Under the pieces are notes generated by a model. It ran no database searches, had not been told where the DNA came from, and worked only from the letters and a program-made list of their open reading frames with translations. From Pelagicoccus mobilis (GTDB lineage: Bacteria > Verrucomicrobiota > Verrucomicrobiia > Opitutales > Opitutaceae), in the NCBI RefSeq assembly GCF_016595505.1, contig NZ_JAENIL010000014.1, positions 62,001 to 126,000 on the forward strand: a DNA stretch of 64,000 bases, written 5' to 3'. Below are positions 51,501 to 59,161 of this stretch, one piece after another. The translations under genes and the position numbers were made by a program. Numbering within the stretch: position 1 is the stretch's first letter; every line of letters begins with the position of its first letter.

Positions 51501-52144
51501 GTTACCGACTCGACGGCGAAGTTCTGAGAGACCAAGCGCTAGCGGTAAGTGGTGCATTGAATGATAAGGTCGGTGGAGTTCCAGTGAAGCCATACCAGCC
51601 GAAGGGGATTTGGAACGCCGTTGCCTACTCTGGAAGCAATACTCGTTTCTACAAAAAGGACGAGGGCGATGCTGTGTATCGTAGAAGTCTATACACGTTC
51701 TGGAAACGGACAGCTCCTCCTCCTAATATGGTCATTTTTGATGCTCCGTCTCGAGAGAACTGTTCAGTACGAAGGGAGCGTACAAACACTCCACTGCAGG
51801 CCTTAACGCTCATGAACGATCCTCAATATGTTGAGGCGGCTCGTATGCTCGCTCAACGTTCTGTGGAGGCGAGCATCGAAGGGACGAGTAACGTAGAGAA
51901 CCTGATCGGTAGCATGTATCGCTTTGCTTTTGGTTCGGAGTTGTCCCCAAAGCATAAGGATGTGCTTCTACGCTCCTACAAACAGTTCCTTCTCAACTTC
52001 CAAGCAGATACGGACGCAGCCAAAGCCTTTCTCGAAGTAGGCGATAGCGTTGCGCTCGAGTCTGAAGATGCTGCATCGCTCGCGTCGCTTACTATGGTTG
52101 CAAGCCAGATCATGAACCTCGATAGCTTTATCAACAAATACTAG
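48581..52144 (+). CDS. anti-sigma-like/membrane/cytochrome c-DUF1549-DUF1553 fusion protein
   Basis: 1187 residues. The first 55 residues (FQSLVNKMLEGELSDREAKK, then LETDPEARKAYVEQCHMH) resemble the start of planctomycete FecR-type anti-sigma proteins. A membrane helix follows at about 84-104. From 155 on it is a PSCyt1-type cytochrome domain with C170-YHC-H174. The DUF1549 domain (about 280-490) includes a second motif, CASCHDH, and DUF1553 (about 870-1140) includes TSRVTVNRYWQNLFGRGL. A beta-rich region of about 200 residues, probably LamG-like, lies between them. Ordinary DUF1549/DUF1553 proteins start with a signal peptide, so the N-terminus here is unusual. Two heme c attachments are likely. 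Confidence 0.85.
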   Translation: MNEFQSLVNKMLEGELSDREAKKLHAILETDPEARKAYVEQCHMHAFLAEEPSLKGALAESSPIDPEESPKVEKTLWGRIMPQIGVMAASVAISVVGILTVLNFTGRNETELVSEGPVLTPEAAYEKAEFPNEGNLKRPPTNFAVISKSPAEDELVSFNHDIRPILSENCYHCHGPDASSRKADLRLDIEANAFQPHGKFEAPIVAEDPESSPLYQRIVSTLKSEVMPPPDTNKTLTEEEKDLVKRWIEQGANWEGHWAFEQPSKQAVPDTDWGVGEIDAFIAARHDELGLKPNPEADRETLARRLSLDLTGLPPSPEMVEAFVSDKSYNAYEKYVDVLLASPAYGEHQARYWLDAARYSDTHGLHLDNYREIWPYRDWVINAFNDNKPYDDFTVEQIAGDLLPNATQDQIIATGFNRCNPTTSEGGAIDEEYRTIYAKDRVETTSTVFLGLTMGCASCHDHKFDPVSMEDFYKFSAFFNNLDGPIMDGNARDTAPVMVLPTEEYVAEWPSVESEYDQIFKLLEKIKKENKDGFEDWLAEENKQLPSDIVKPLLISKLAPEAYEQDEEEKKKKPADKLPEADVFFTYGQSFEVPDEVSSLGKGDGFILSMSYLGGKTAPEGEYLLMSKFDGDRGYRLYLLFGDPDQPNIGRLRLELVHSLKSQDMISVTTKASRYAISAWGQYSLRVSYDGSGDASGVAFAKDSKPMAVDGTLTINQLTGDFSTGAEVVIGSDFDEETAKKTPVVNLAYYSSEHPFYALSHFEGEKALRKTLEKDEGSRKKKEKKALQAFYFDMIDPERSPVRKSFVPLENKYRVIYDHATVSLVMKEKADGEPHAFMLSRGDYEKKGDRVLADIPSVFGTLGEGAPNDRLGLARWLVSPENPLTSRVTVNRYWQNLFGRGLVETSEDFGIMGSNPSHPELLDWLAVDFQENGWDLKSLIKKMVMSSTYRQDSRIDPEELEADPDNIYLARGARYRLDGEVLRDQALAVSGALNDKVGGVPVKPYQPKGIWNAVAYSGSNTRFYKKDEGDAVYRRSLYTFWKRTAPPPNMVIFDAPSRENCSVRRERTNTPLQALTLMNDPQYVEAARMLAQRSVEASIEGTSNVENLIGSMYRFAFGSELSPKHKDVLLRSYKQFLLNFQADTDAAKAFLEVGDSVALESEDAASLASLTMVASQIMNLDSFINKY

Positions 52145-52150
52145 CCAGAT

Positions 52151-53614
52151 ATGAACCCGATTGACCAATACGTACAACTAGAGACACGTCGCCAATTTTT
52201 GGGTACCATGGCTAAGGGCCTGGGGATCGCCGCTTTGTCCTCTCTGGGCGGGGCGGGCTTTGCCTCCAGTTCGCCGCTTGGAGGTCTGGCCAATGGAGCT
52301 CTTGGCAGTAGCCATTTCCCTGCGAAAGCGAAGCGAGGAATTTACTTGTTCATGTCGGGAGCTCCATCTCAGATGGATATGTTCGACTACAAGCCGGCTA
52401 TGAAGAAACTCTTCGATACCGACTTGCCCGAATCGATTAGGGATGGCCAGCGCTTGACGACAATGACCTCAGGGCAGGACCGTTTCCCAATCGCTCCAAC
52501 AATTTACGACTTCAAGCAATATGGGAAGTCGGGTGCTTGGGTAAGTGAGCTGTTGCCGCACACGGCAAAGATCGTGGATGACATTGCGATCATTCGCTCG
52601 ATGTGGACGGAGGCGATTAACCATGATCCGGCGATCACTTATATCCAAACAGGAAACCAGATCCCGGGCCGACCTAGCCTAGGGGCATGGCTGAGTTACG
52701 GATTGGGAAGCCTGAACGAGAATTTGCCGGCATTTGTCGTTTTGAACTCTTCTTGGACGGGACGGAAGGAAGCCCAAGCATTGTTCTCTCGGCTTTGGGG
52801 TTCTGGTCCGTTGCCTTCTGAGCACCAAGGGGTGGCGTTGCGTTCCGATGGAGATCCGGTTTTGTATCTATCCGATCCACATGGCGTCTCTCGAAACCTG
52901 CGCCGTCAGATGCTGGACGGGGTCAATGAGATTAATCGCGATCTGTATCACGAATTTGGAGATCCCGAAACACATGCCCGTATTTCGCAGTACGAGATGG
53001 CGTTTCGAATGCAGACTTCGGTTCCGGAACTAACGGATTTGTCGGATGAGCCGGACTATATTTTCGACCTTTACGGACCGGATTCTCGTAAACCCGGGAC
53101 TTTTGCGTACAACTGTTTGATGGCTCGCCGCTTGGCGGAGAAGGGCGTTCGCTTTTCGCAGATTTTCCATCGCGGCTGGGACCAACACAATGTGCTTCCG
53201 AAGGATTTGCCCAACCAGTGCAAGGACATTGACCAGGCCTGCTCCGCGTTGATCACTGACCTCAAGCAGCGTGGAATGTTCGACGATACGCTCGTCGTTT
53301 GGGGTGGGGAGTTTGGTCGGACGATCTACTGCCAAGGAGAACTGACTGAGACCAACTACGGTCGCGACCACCATCCTCGCTGCTTCACCATGTGGATGGC
53401 AGGAGCAGGCGTGAAGGGTGGCACGGTCTATGGTGAAACGGATGACTTCAGTTATAATATCACGAGAGATCCGGTGCACGTGAACGATCTGAACGCGACG
53501 ATTCTAGAGCGATTTGGAGTCGACCACAAACGATTGAATTTCAAGCACCAGGGCTTGGATCTGAAGCTCACTGGCGTGGAAGAAGCGCACGTGGTGAAGG
53601 GGATCTTGAGCTAG
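52151..53614 (+). CDS. DUF1501-family protein
   Basis: 487 residues. The N-terminus ([20 protein letters not shown]) has the RR-x-F-L pattern of a Tat signal. DUF1501 features follow: [50 protein letters not shown] and [10 protein letters not shown], then [11 protein letters not shown] near the end. The family has a sulfatase/alkaline-phosphatase-like fold and is nearly always encoded next to DUF1549/DUF1553 proteins, as here (6 nt after the fusion gene). The substrate is unknown, perhaps a sulfated or phosphorylated sugar. Confidence 0.9.
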   Translation: MNPIDQYVQLETRRQFLGTMAKGLGIAALSSLGGAGFASSSPLGGLANGALGSSHFPAKAKRGIYLFMSGAPSQMDMFDYKPAMKKLFDTDLPESIRDGQRLTTMTSGQDRFPIAPTIYDFKQYGKSGAWVSELLPHTAKIVDDIAIIRSMWTEAINHDPAITYIQTGNQIPGRPSLGAWLSYGLGSLNENLPAFVVLNSSWTGRKEAQALFSRLWGSGPLPSEHQGVALRSDGDPVLYLSDPHGVSRNLRRQMLDGVNEINRDLYHEFGDPETHARISQYEMAFRMQTSVPELTDLSDEPDYIFDLYGPDSRKPGTFAYNCLMARRLAEKGVRFSQIFHRGWDQHNVLPKDLPNQCKDIDQACSALITDLKQRGMFDDTLVVWGGEFGRTIYCQGELTETNYGRDHHPRCFTMWMAGAGVKGGTVYGETDDFSYNITRDPVHVNDLNATILERFGVDHKRLNFKHQGLDLKLTGVEEAHVVKGILS

Positions 53615-53617
53615 AAA

Positions 53618-55087
53618 ATGATGAGCGCGAAGACTCGAAACATTTCTCTGTTCCTCATTCTGGTGGGAGTCACTGGCATGATCGGACTCTTGCTCGCGAA
53701 TCCCCTCGATGGAGAGCCTCGTTCAGACTTTTTGCAGTTCCTTGGGCGATTCCACCCGGTAACGCTTCACCTACCGATCGCGTTCGTGGGGATGTTGGCT
53801 TTGATGGAGCTGTTAGTCAGTGCGTGTAAGATGGAACAGCTGAAGGGGGCGAAGGGCTTTGTATTGTTGCTTTCGATACTGTCGACAATCCTTGCTGTTG
53901 TTACCGGATTTCTCTTGGCTTTCTCTAGCGGTTCGGATGAGCCCTTGGTCTTGTCGCACATGCGAAATGGTGTTTTGCTGGCGATTGCGTGTCTGGGACT
54001 TGGTGCTTTAAAGCTATTTGATTCCAAACGTGTGGCTGTTGTGGGCTATCGGTTGCTACTTTGCGGATCCGTATTGCTCGTTGCTTACGCGAGTCATGAG
54101 GGAGGATCGATTACTCATGGCAGGGACTATCTGACTCGGTATATGCCAGATCCGCTCAGGGTGGTATTGGGTCTAGAGGTCGAGCAGAAAGCGACGGTGG
54201 CGAAGGTAGAAGATTTAGTTGTATACAGGGATCTGATACATCCGATGATGGAGCAGAATTGCTTGTCGTGCCATAATACGGACAAGACCAAGGGCGAGCT
54301 GAATTTGGAGAGTTATGCCGGACATTTGGCGGGCGGAGAGATTGGGCCGGCAATCGTGCCGCATGATCTCGATGCAAGTGAGCTTTACTTTAGGGTGACC
54401 TTGCCGAGGGATGACGAAGAGTTTATGCCGCCGGACGAAAAACCGCCGCTATCCGAGGCTGAGATTGCTCTCATCGAGTGGTGGATCGAGCAGGGCGCTC
54501 CGGCGGAAGCGACTCTGGGAGAGCTTGCTGACCTGTCCGCCGCTGTGGAAACGTACGTTGCGGATGTCTTCTCAAAGATGCTTACTCCTGAGGAGATCGA
54601 GCGGCTCAACGAAGAGCGTGCAGCCCTCTACGCTGCTCTTGCGGATCTTCAGAGCGATACCGGAGTTTTGATCGAACCTGTTGAGGCAAATGCGTTGGAG
54701 TTCTCGATTTACGCCCATTCCGTAGCGAGAGAATTCGAGGACAAGAGTTTGCTTCCGTTCGAAGATTTTGCCGACCGGATTGTTAGCGCGGACTTTAGCT
54801 CGTCTAAAATTAGCGATGAGGCGATCTCCTCGATATCTAAGTTTAGCAATTTGAAACACTTGGTTCTGAGCAAGACACAGCTCACTGGAAAAGCTCTAGG
54901 CGAGCTCGCGAAGCTGCAAAAACTGGAAAGTCTCAATCTCTACGGATCTTCGTTAGAGGCGGATCGCTTGCCTGAACTGGCTAAGCTCGTGCAATTGAAG
55001 AAGCTCTATTTGTTCCAGACGGAGCTTCATACCGATGAGCTGCTGGAAGAGCTGCGAAGCAAGTTGCCAGATTGTGAAGTCCTTTAG
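53618..55087 (+). CDS. membrane protein: DUF2231, cytochrome c and leucine-rich repeats
   Basis: 489 residues. Residues about 8-150 hold five membrane helices of the DUF2231 type, opening FHPVTLHLPIAFVGM. A PSCyt1-type cytochrome c domain (about 200-305) follows, with CLSCH as heme attachment and GEIGPAIVPHD and FMPPDEKPPLS. A helical linker (about 310-370) leads to about three leucine-rich repeats at the C-terminus (FSNLKHLVLSKTQL, LQKLESLNLYGSSL, LVQLKKLYLFQTEL). It starts 3 nt after the DUF1501 stop and belongs with the sigma/fusion/DUF1501 unit. Two ATG codons lie together at 53618 and 53621. Confidence 0.88.
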   Translation: MMSAKTRNISLFLILVGVTGMIGLLLANPLDGEPRSDFLQFLGRFHPVTLHLPIAFVGMLALMELLVSACKMEQLKGAKGFVLLLSILSTILAVVTGFLLAFSSGSDEPLVLSHMRNGVLLAIACLGLGALKLFDSKRVAVVGYRLLLCGSVLLVAYASHEGGSITHGRDYLTRYMPDPLRVVLGLEVEQKATVAKVEDLVVYRDLIHPMMEQNCLSCHNTDKTKGELNLESYAGHLAGGEIGPAIVPHDLDASELYFRVTLPRDDEEFMPPDEKPPLSEAEIALIEWWIEQGAPAEATLGELADLSAAVETYVADVFSKMLTPEEIERLNEERAALYAALADLQSDTGVLIEPVEANALEFSIYAHSVAREFEDKSLLPFEDFADRIVSADFSSSKISDEAISSISKFSNLKHLVLSKTQLTGKALGELAKLQKLESLNLYGSSLEADRLPELAKLVQLKKLYLFQTELHTDELLEELRSKLPDCEVL

Positions 55088-55097
55088 AGCTCGGCTT

Positions 55098-56660
55098 CTA
55101 CTGGCTCTCGAGTTCGCTTAAATCTGGAATTTTGAGGCAGGGGATTGAAAAGCTAAAAGTCGAACCGACGTCGACTTGCGAGTCGACTGACAGATTGCCT
55201 CCTAGGAGTTCAACGAGCCCCTGGGAGATTGAGAGCCCGAGACCTGCCCCTTGAAAATCTCTGTTAAATTTTTGGTCGATTTGGCGAAAGCGCTCGAAGA
55301 TGATCTCTTGCTTGTCTCCGGGAATACCGATTCCTGTATCTCTTACGTAAAAGTGGAGGTAGCTCTCATCGTCGTCGATGTATCCAAACGTTATGCGACC
55401 GGAATCCGTGAACTTAATGGCATTGCGTATCAGATTCAACAATACCTGTCTCAAACGTCTGTGGTCTGTGTAGACGGTGCGTTTGGGAGGAGTCTTTTGA
55501 TCGATTTGAGGGAGCTCTAGGAAGAGTCCTTCGAGTTCTTTAAGCTTGGGATCTGCCGAGAAACTTTCTCGGACTTGTTCGAGGAATGAATGCAGGTCGA
55601 AGCAGGAGGGTTCGGCTTTCATTTCTCCTGACTCGATCTTGGCAGAATCCACGATGTCGTTTATGAGATCGAGCAGGTGGTTTCCGTTTTCGAATATGAC
55701 CTTGGCCCAGTGCATGGACTCCTCCTGATCTGTCACGTCCTCTTGGAGGAGGTTTGCTAGTCCGATGATCGCGTTGAGAGGGGTGCGGAGTTCGTGGGAA
55801 ATATTGGCCAGAAACGCGGTCTTCAACCGATCGCTTTTCTCGGCTTGTTCTTTGGATTTTCGTAGTTCTAGGAGACTCTCGACGTGATCGGTGATATCGA
55901 TAGAAACTCCGACTAGAGTGTTCTTCCCATGCTTGTTCCTAAAGGGTTGCCCGCGACTTTCGAACCACTTTACTTCGCCATCATCGTTTAGGATGCGATG
56001 CTTGATGCAGAATGGGCTAAGCTCAGTAAGACTTTTCTGGATACTTAGAATGAAGTCGCTGCGATCTTCTTCTACAAAGATGTTCAAGAAGGCGTCGATG
56101 GAGATAGAGGGGGATCTACTCTTTATTTGATAGAGGGATTTTGTGGATCTGGACCAGATGAATTGTCCTGTGCTTGGTTCGTAGGCCCATGAGCCGACTT
56201 GAGCTGCATCCTCTGCCAGTCGAAGCACGGCGTGTTGTTTGTTGAGAGCTTGTTCCGCGAATTGCTTTTCACTACGATGGCGCGCTTCAACGACCTCGCG
56301 CTCGATAGCTGGGAGGAGCCGAGAGCGACTGTTTTTTAAGATGAAGTCGCGAGCCCCGTTTCGCATCGTTTCAACCGCAAGCTCTTCTCCGACAGCTCCT
56401 GACATAATAATAACTGGGATATCGAGAGAGCGATCTTTCAGAGCCTGAAGTACGTGTAGGCCGCTAAGCGAGGGCATGCTGTAGTCTGAAATGATCAGGT
56501 CCCAATTTTGGCTCTCGATCGCTTGAAGAAAGGCAGACTTGGAGTCAACCCAAGCCAGTTCGCATCCGAATGATGACTTCTTCAAATGACGCTTCAGAAG
56601 AAGGAAGTCGTCCTCGTTGTCCTCAACGTTTAGAATGCGAACTGTATCGTATTGTTGCAT
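55098..56660 (-). CDS. hybrid receiver-PAS-sensor histidine kinase
   Basis: 520 residues. An N-terminal receiver domain (about 6-120) has the acidic pocket (VEDNED) and phosphoacceptor Asp59 (IISDYSMP). A PAS domain (about 145-270) has the usual WSRSTKSLYQI and VGVSIDITD strands. HisKA includes NISHELRTPLNAIIG with phosphoacceptor His at about 289. HATPase_c includes NLIRNAIKFT, DTGIGIP and GAGLGLSIS. With the receiver at the start and no second receiver, it can take phosphate from another kinase and itself act on a target. It lies 11 nt after the response regulator, in one minus-strand unit. No signal peptide or membrane helix is present, so it is cytoplasmic. Confidence 0.93.
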   Translation of the reverse strand: MQQYDTVRILNVEDNEDDFLLLKRHLKKSSFGCELAWVDSKSAFLQAIESQNWDLIISDYSMPSLSGLHVLQALKDRSLDIPVIIMSGAVGEELAVETMRNGARDFILKNSRSRLLPAIEREVVEARHRSEKQFAEQALNKQHAVLRLAEDAAQVGSWAYEPSTGQFIWSRSTKSLYQIKSRSPSISIDAFLNIFVEEDRSDFILSIQKSLTELSPFCIKHRILNDDGEVKWFESRGQPFRNKHGKNTLVGVSIDITDHVESLLELRKSKEQAEKSDRLKTAFLANISHELRTPLNAIIGLANLLQEDVTDQEESMHWAKVIFENGNHLLDLINDIVDSAKIESGEMKAEPSCFDLHSFLEQVRESFSADPKLKELEGLFLELPQIDQKTPPKRTVYTDHRRLRQVLLNLIRNAIKFTDSGRITFGYIDDDESYLHFYVRDTGIGIPGDKQEIIFERFRQIDQKFNRDFQGAGLGLSISQGLVELLGGNLSVDSQVDVGSTFSFSIPCLKIPDLSELESQ

Positions 56661-56671
56661 ACGATTTCAAT

Positions 56672-57109
56672 CTAGAAGGGGCGCTCATTGAGGAGCAGCC
56701 AGTAGAATCCCAGTTGTTTCACGGCTTCGGTGAATTGATGAAAGTCCACTGGCTTTCTGATGTAACTGTTGGCCCCCAACTCGTAACTCATGGAGAGATC
56801 CTCCTCTTCTCTAGATGTGGTGAGAATCGTAACGGGGACGCAGCGCGTTTTTCGTTCGGATCTGATTTGCTTCAGAACTTCGATTCCATCAACTCGAGGT
56901 AGGTTCAGGTCTAATAGCACCAGAGACGGGAGGGGGGATGTTACCTTGCCCGCAAACCGTCCTTTCCGAAATAGATAATCTAAGGCGTCTTGGCCGTCGT
57001 TTACCACGTCGATTTGATTCACGAGTCCTTGTTTTTTGAAGGCTCGCAGCGTTAGTTCAACGTCATCGGGGTTGTCTTCGACGAGTAGGATACGTCCTTG
57101 TTCGCTCAT
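56672..57109 (-). CDS. single-domain response regulator (Rcp1-like)
   Basis: About 145 residues from the ATG at 57109, whose ATGA overlaps the kinase stop by 4 nt. It is a lone receiver domain: acidic pocket VEDNPDD (10-16), phosphoacceptor Asp67 (VLLDLNLP), Thr at ILTTS and the conserved Lys in YIRKP. The long beta4-alpha4 region (REEEDLSMSYELGANSY) is typical of regulators paired with bacteriophytochrome-like kinases, such as Rcp1. There is no output domain, so it likely passes phosphate on, perhaps to the hybrid kinase encoded 11 nt downstream. Confidence 0.93.
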   Translation of the reverse strand: MSEQGRILLVEDNPDDVELTLRAFKKQGLVNQIDVVNDGQDALDYLFRKGRFAGKVTSPLPSLVLLDLNLPRVDGIEVLKQIRSERKTRCVPVTILTTSREEEDLSMSYELGANSYIRKPVDFHQFTEAVKQLGFYWLLLNERPF

Positions 57110-58992
57110 TTTGGGGTGGGGGTAAGAGGAGGATCTTGAATAGGGATTCGAAAATAGAAGCGTGAGCCTTGATCGGGGGCAGACTCGGCCCAAACTGAAC
57201 CGCCGTGTTTGTTGGCGATTCTATGCACTGTCGCCAAACCGATACCATTTCCTTCGTATTCGTCTGGTCGGTGCAGACGCTGAAAGGGTGCGAAGAGTTT
57301 GCCCGCATAAGCCATGTCGAAGCCCGTTCCGTTGTCTTCAACGCAGAGGACATGCGCGTCGTCGTAACGTTTTGTGGATACGCTAACTTTTGCATCTTCT
57401 CGTTGAGAGGTGTATTTCCAGGCGTTCCCCAAGAGGTTTTCCAACGCGACGCGCATTAAATCGGGGTCGCACTGAGCTTGGATATCGTCATCGATCTGTA
57501 CCTGAACTTGATGCTGTGGGTTCGACTCCTGGAGTTCCGAACAAATCTTCTGCAGAAGTTCGCTTAGGTTGATCGAACGCTTGCTCACTTCTTTTCGCCC
57601 GATTCGAGAAAGTTGAAGGATGTCGTCGATAAGTGAGGACATTCGTTGCGTTCCTGCCCTTATTCTCCTCAAAAAGTGTTTTCCATCGTCGTCGAGCAAG
57701 TGTCCGTAATCTTCAAGTAGAGCTTGTCCGAAACCGTCTATGCCTCGCAGTGGAGCGCGAAGGTCATGAGAGACTGAATACGCGAAGGATTCTAGTTCGC
57801 GGTTCGTGTCACGTAGTTCCTCGGTACGGATCTCGACTAGCTTTTCGAGATTGTGTTGGTATTCCGCGACCTTCTCTTCTGCCTCTTTGCGTTGAGTAAT
57901 GTCGAAAACGAAGGCGATCTTAAACTCTTGGTTGTCGATGAAGACGTAGTTCGAGTGAATTTCGACGGGGAGTGACGTTCCGTCTTTGCGACGCAACTCT
58001 GATTCGATTTCAAGGGCTCCCTCTTTCTTTAGTTCTCTCCAGTGGGCTTTCCAGGTGGATTGAGAGACGCTCGGGTTTATGTCGAAATCGAACATCCCGA
58101 TCAGCTCCTTCCGGCTGTATTGCAGCCATTCGCAAGCGGTTTGGTTGACGTAGAAAAAGCTTCCGTCCGCATTGCACCAAAAGATGGCTGATCTTACTTC
58201 GTCAACGGAGTAGTGGCTTAGGGCAAATCGGCGTTCGCGTTCCTTTTCTGCGGTGATGTCCTCGTAGGTGCCAAGAAGACCGAAGACTGCTCCATCTGCA
58301 CGTCGCAATGGAACTTTGCTCGTTCTCAACCAAGCTTTAGCGCCATCAGAACGAGTCTGTGGCTCGATGAATCGTTCTTGGGAAACTCCAGTATTCATCA
58401 CCTCTCGGTCGATTTTCCTGAAGAAGTCCGCGTCAGATCTGGAGAATAGCTGATAGTCGGTTTTGCCTTTTACTGAGGCAGGTGAAGCAAGACCTGCATC
58501 TTTAGCGAAAGCCTTGTTGCAGCCAAGATAGTTACTCTCGAGGTCCTTCCAGAAGACTCGAATGGGCATCGCGTCGAGGGCGGTCATCTGGAAATCCCGC
58601 GATTGCGCGTCGTCTTCTTCGAGTTGGAGGTGACGTGTTAGGTCGCAAATCGTGCCTTTAACGATGCCTCCTGTGCGTCGCCATGCGATTTCGATTCTTT
58701 TTGCTGAGTCTCTGACGCGGGTGATGAACCGGCCGGTTTCGCCGCCGGACTGATGGGTTTTGAATGAATGGATCCAATCTTCGCGATCTGAATGATCTAT
58801 AAGGTCCTCCAGGGCAGCGTGTTGCTGTACGTCAGCGGTAGGCTCCCCTAGGACGCGAAGGGCTCCGGTAGAATAGTGATACTCGTTGGCGTTTTCCTGA
58901 TAAAGCCAGGATCCGCTTAGGGATAGGGCTTCGAAATCAGCATCGATTCCAGAAAGGTTGGTACGCTTTGAGGGAGACGACTGGCTTTCCAT
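57106..58992 (-). CDS. multi-PAS sensor histidine kinase
   Basis: About 628 residues from the ATG at 58992 (a TTG at 59007 is 15 nt upstream). Three PAS/PAC-like regions come first (about 20-110, 125-255 and 255-375), with phrases such as LLGTYEDITAEKERERR and IAFVFDITQRKEAEE that end PAS-PAC units. HisKA follows with SVSHDLRAPLRGID and phosphoacceptor His at about 409. HATPase_c includes NLLGNAWKYTS, VEDNGTGFDM and GNGIGLATVHRI. The C-terminal half is like that of bacteriophytochromes but no chromophore-binding GAF domain is present. The protein is probably cytoplasmic. First gene of a three-gene unit with two receivers. Confidence 0.92.
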   Translation of the reverse strand: MESQSSPSKRTNLSGIDADFEALSLSGSWLYQENANEYHYSTGALRVLGEPTADVQQHAALEDLIDHSDREDWIHSFKTHQSGGETGRFITRVRDSAKRIEIAWRRTGGIVKGTICDLTRHLQLEEDDAQSRDFQMTALDAMPIRVFWKDLESNYLGCNKAFAKDAGLASPASVKGKTDYQLFSRSDADFFRKIDREVMNTGVSQERFIEPQTRSDGAKAWLRTSKVPLRRADGAVFGLLGTYEDITAEKERERRFALSHYSVDEVRSAIFWCNADGSFFYVNQTACEWLQYSRKELIGMFDFDINPSVSQSTWKAHWRELKKEGALEIESELRRKDGTSLPVEIHSNYVFIDNQEFKIAFVFDITQRKEAEEKVAEYQHNLEKLVEIRTEELRDTNRELESFAYSVSHDLRAPLRGIDGFGQALLEDYGHLLDDDGKHFLRRIRAGTQRMSSLIDDILQLSRIGRKEVSKRSINLSELLQKICSELQESNPQHQVQVQIDDDIQAQCDPDLMRVALENLLGNAWKYTSQREDAKVSVSTKRYDDAHVLCVEDNGTGFDMAYAGKLFAPFQRLHRPDEYEGNGIGLATVHRIANKHGGSVWAESAPDQGSRFYFRIPIQDPPLTPTPK

Positions 58993-59161
58993 CTGCGGGC
59001 AAGACAAGAGTAATTGGAAAAGTGGGGTTTGGGCAGCCTACAACTCGGCACCCATTAGGTAGCTTAATTGTGAAAAAACACAACTCGGCCACGCATTTCT
59101 TGTCTTAACCCAACGTGTTTGAGTCCCGCTTCTCGTGGGCGCCTCAATTTGGAGGTCTCAG

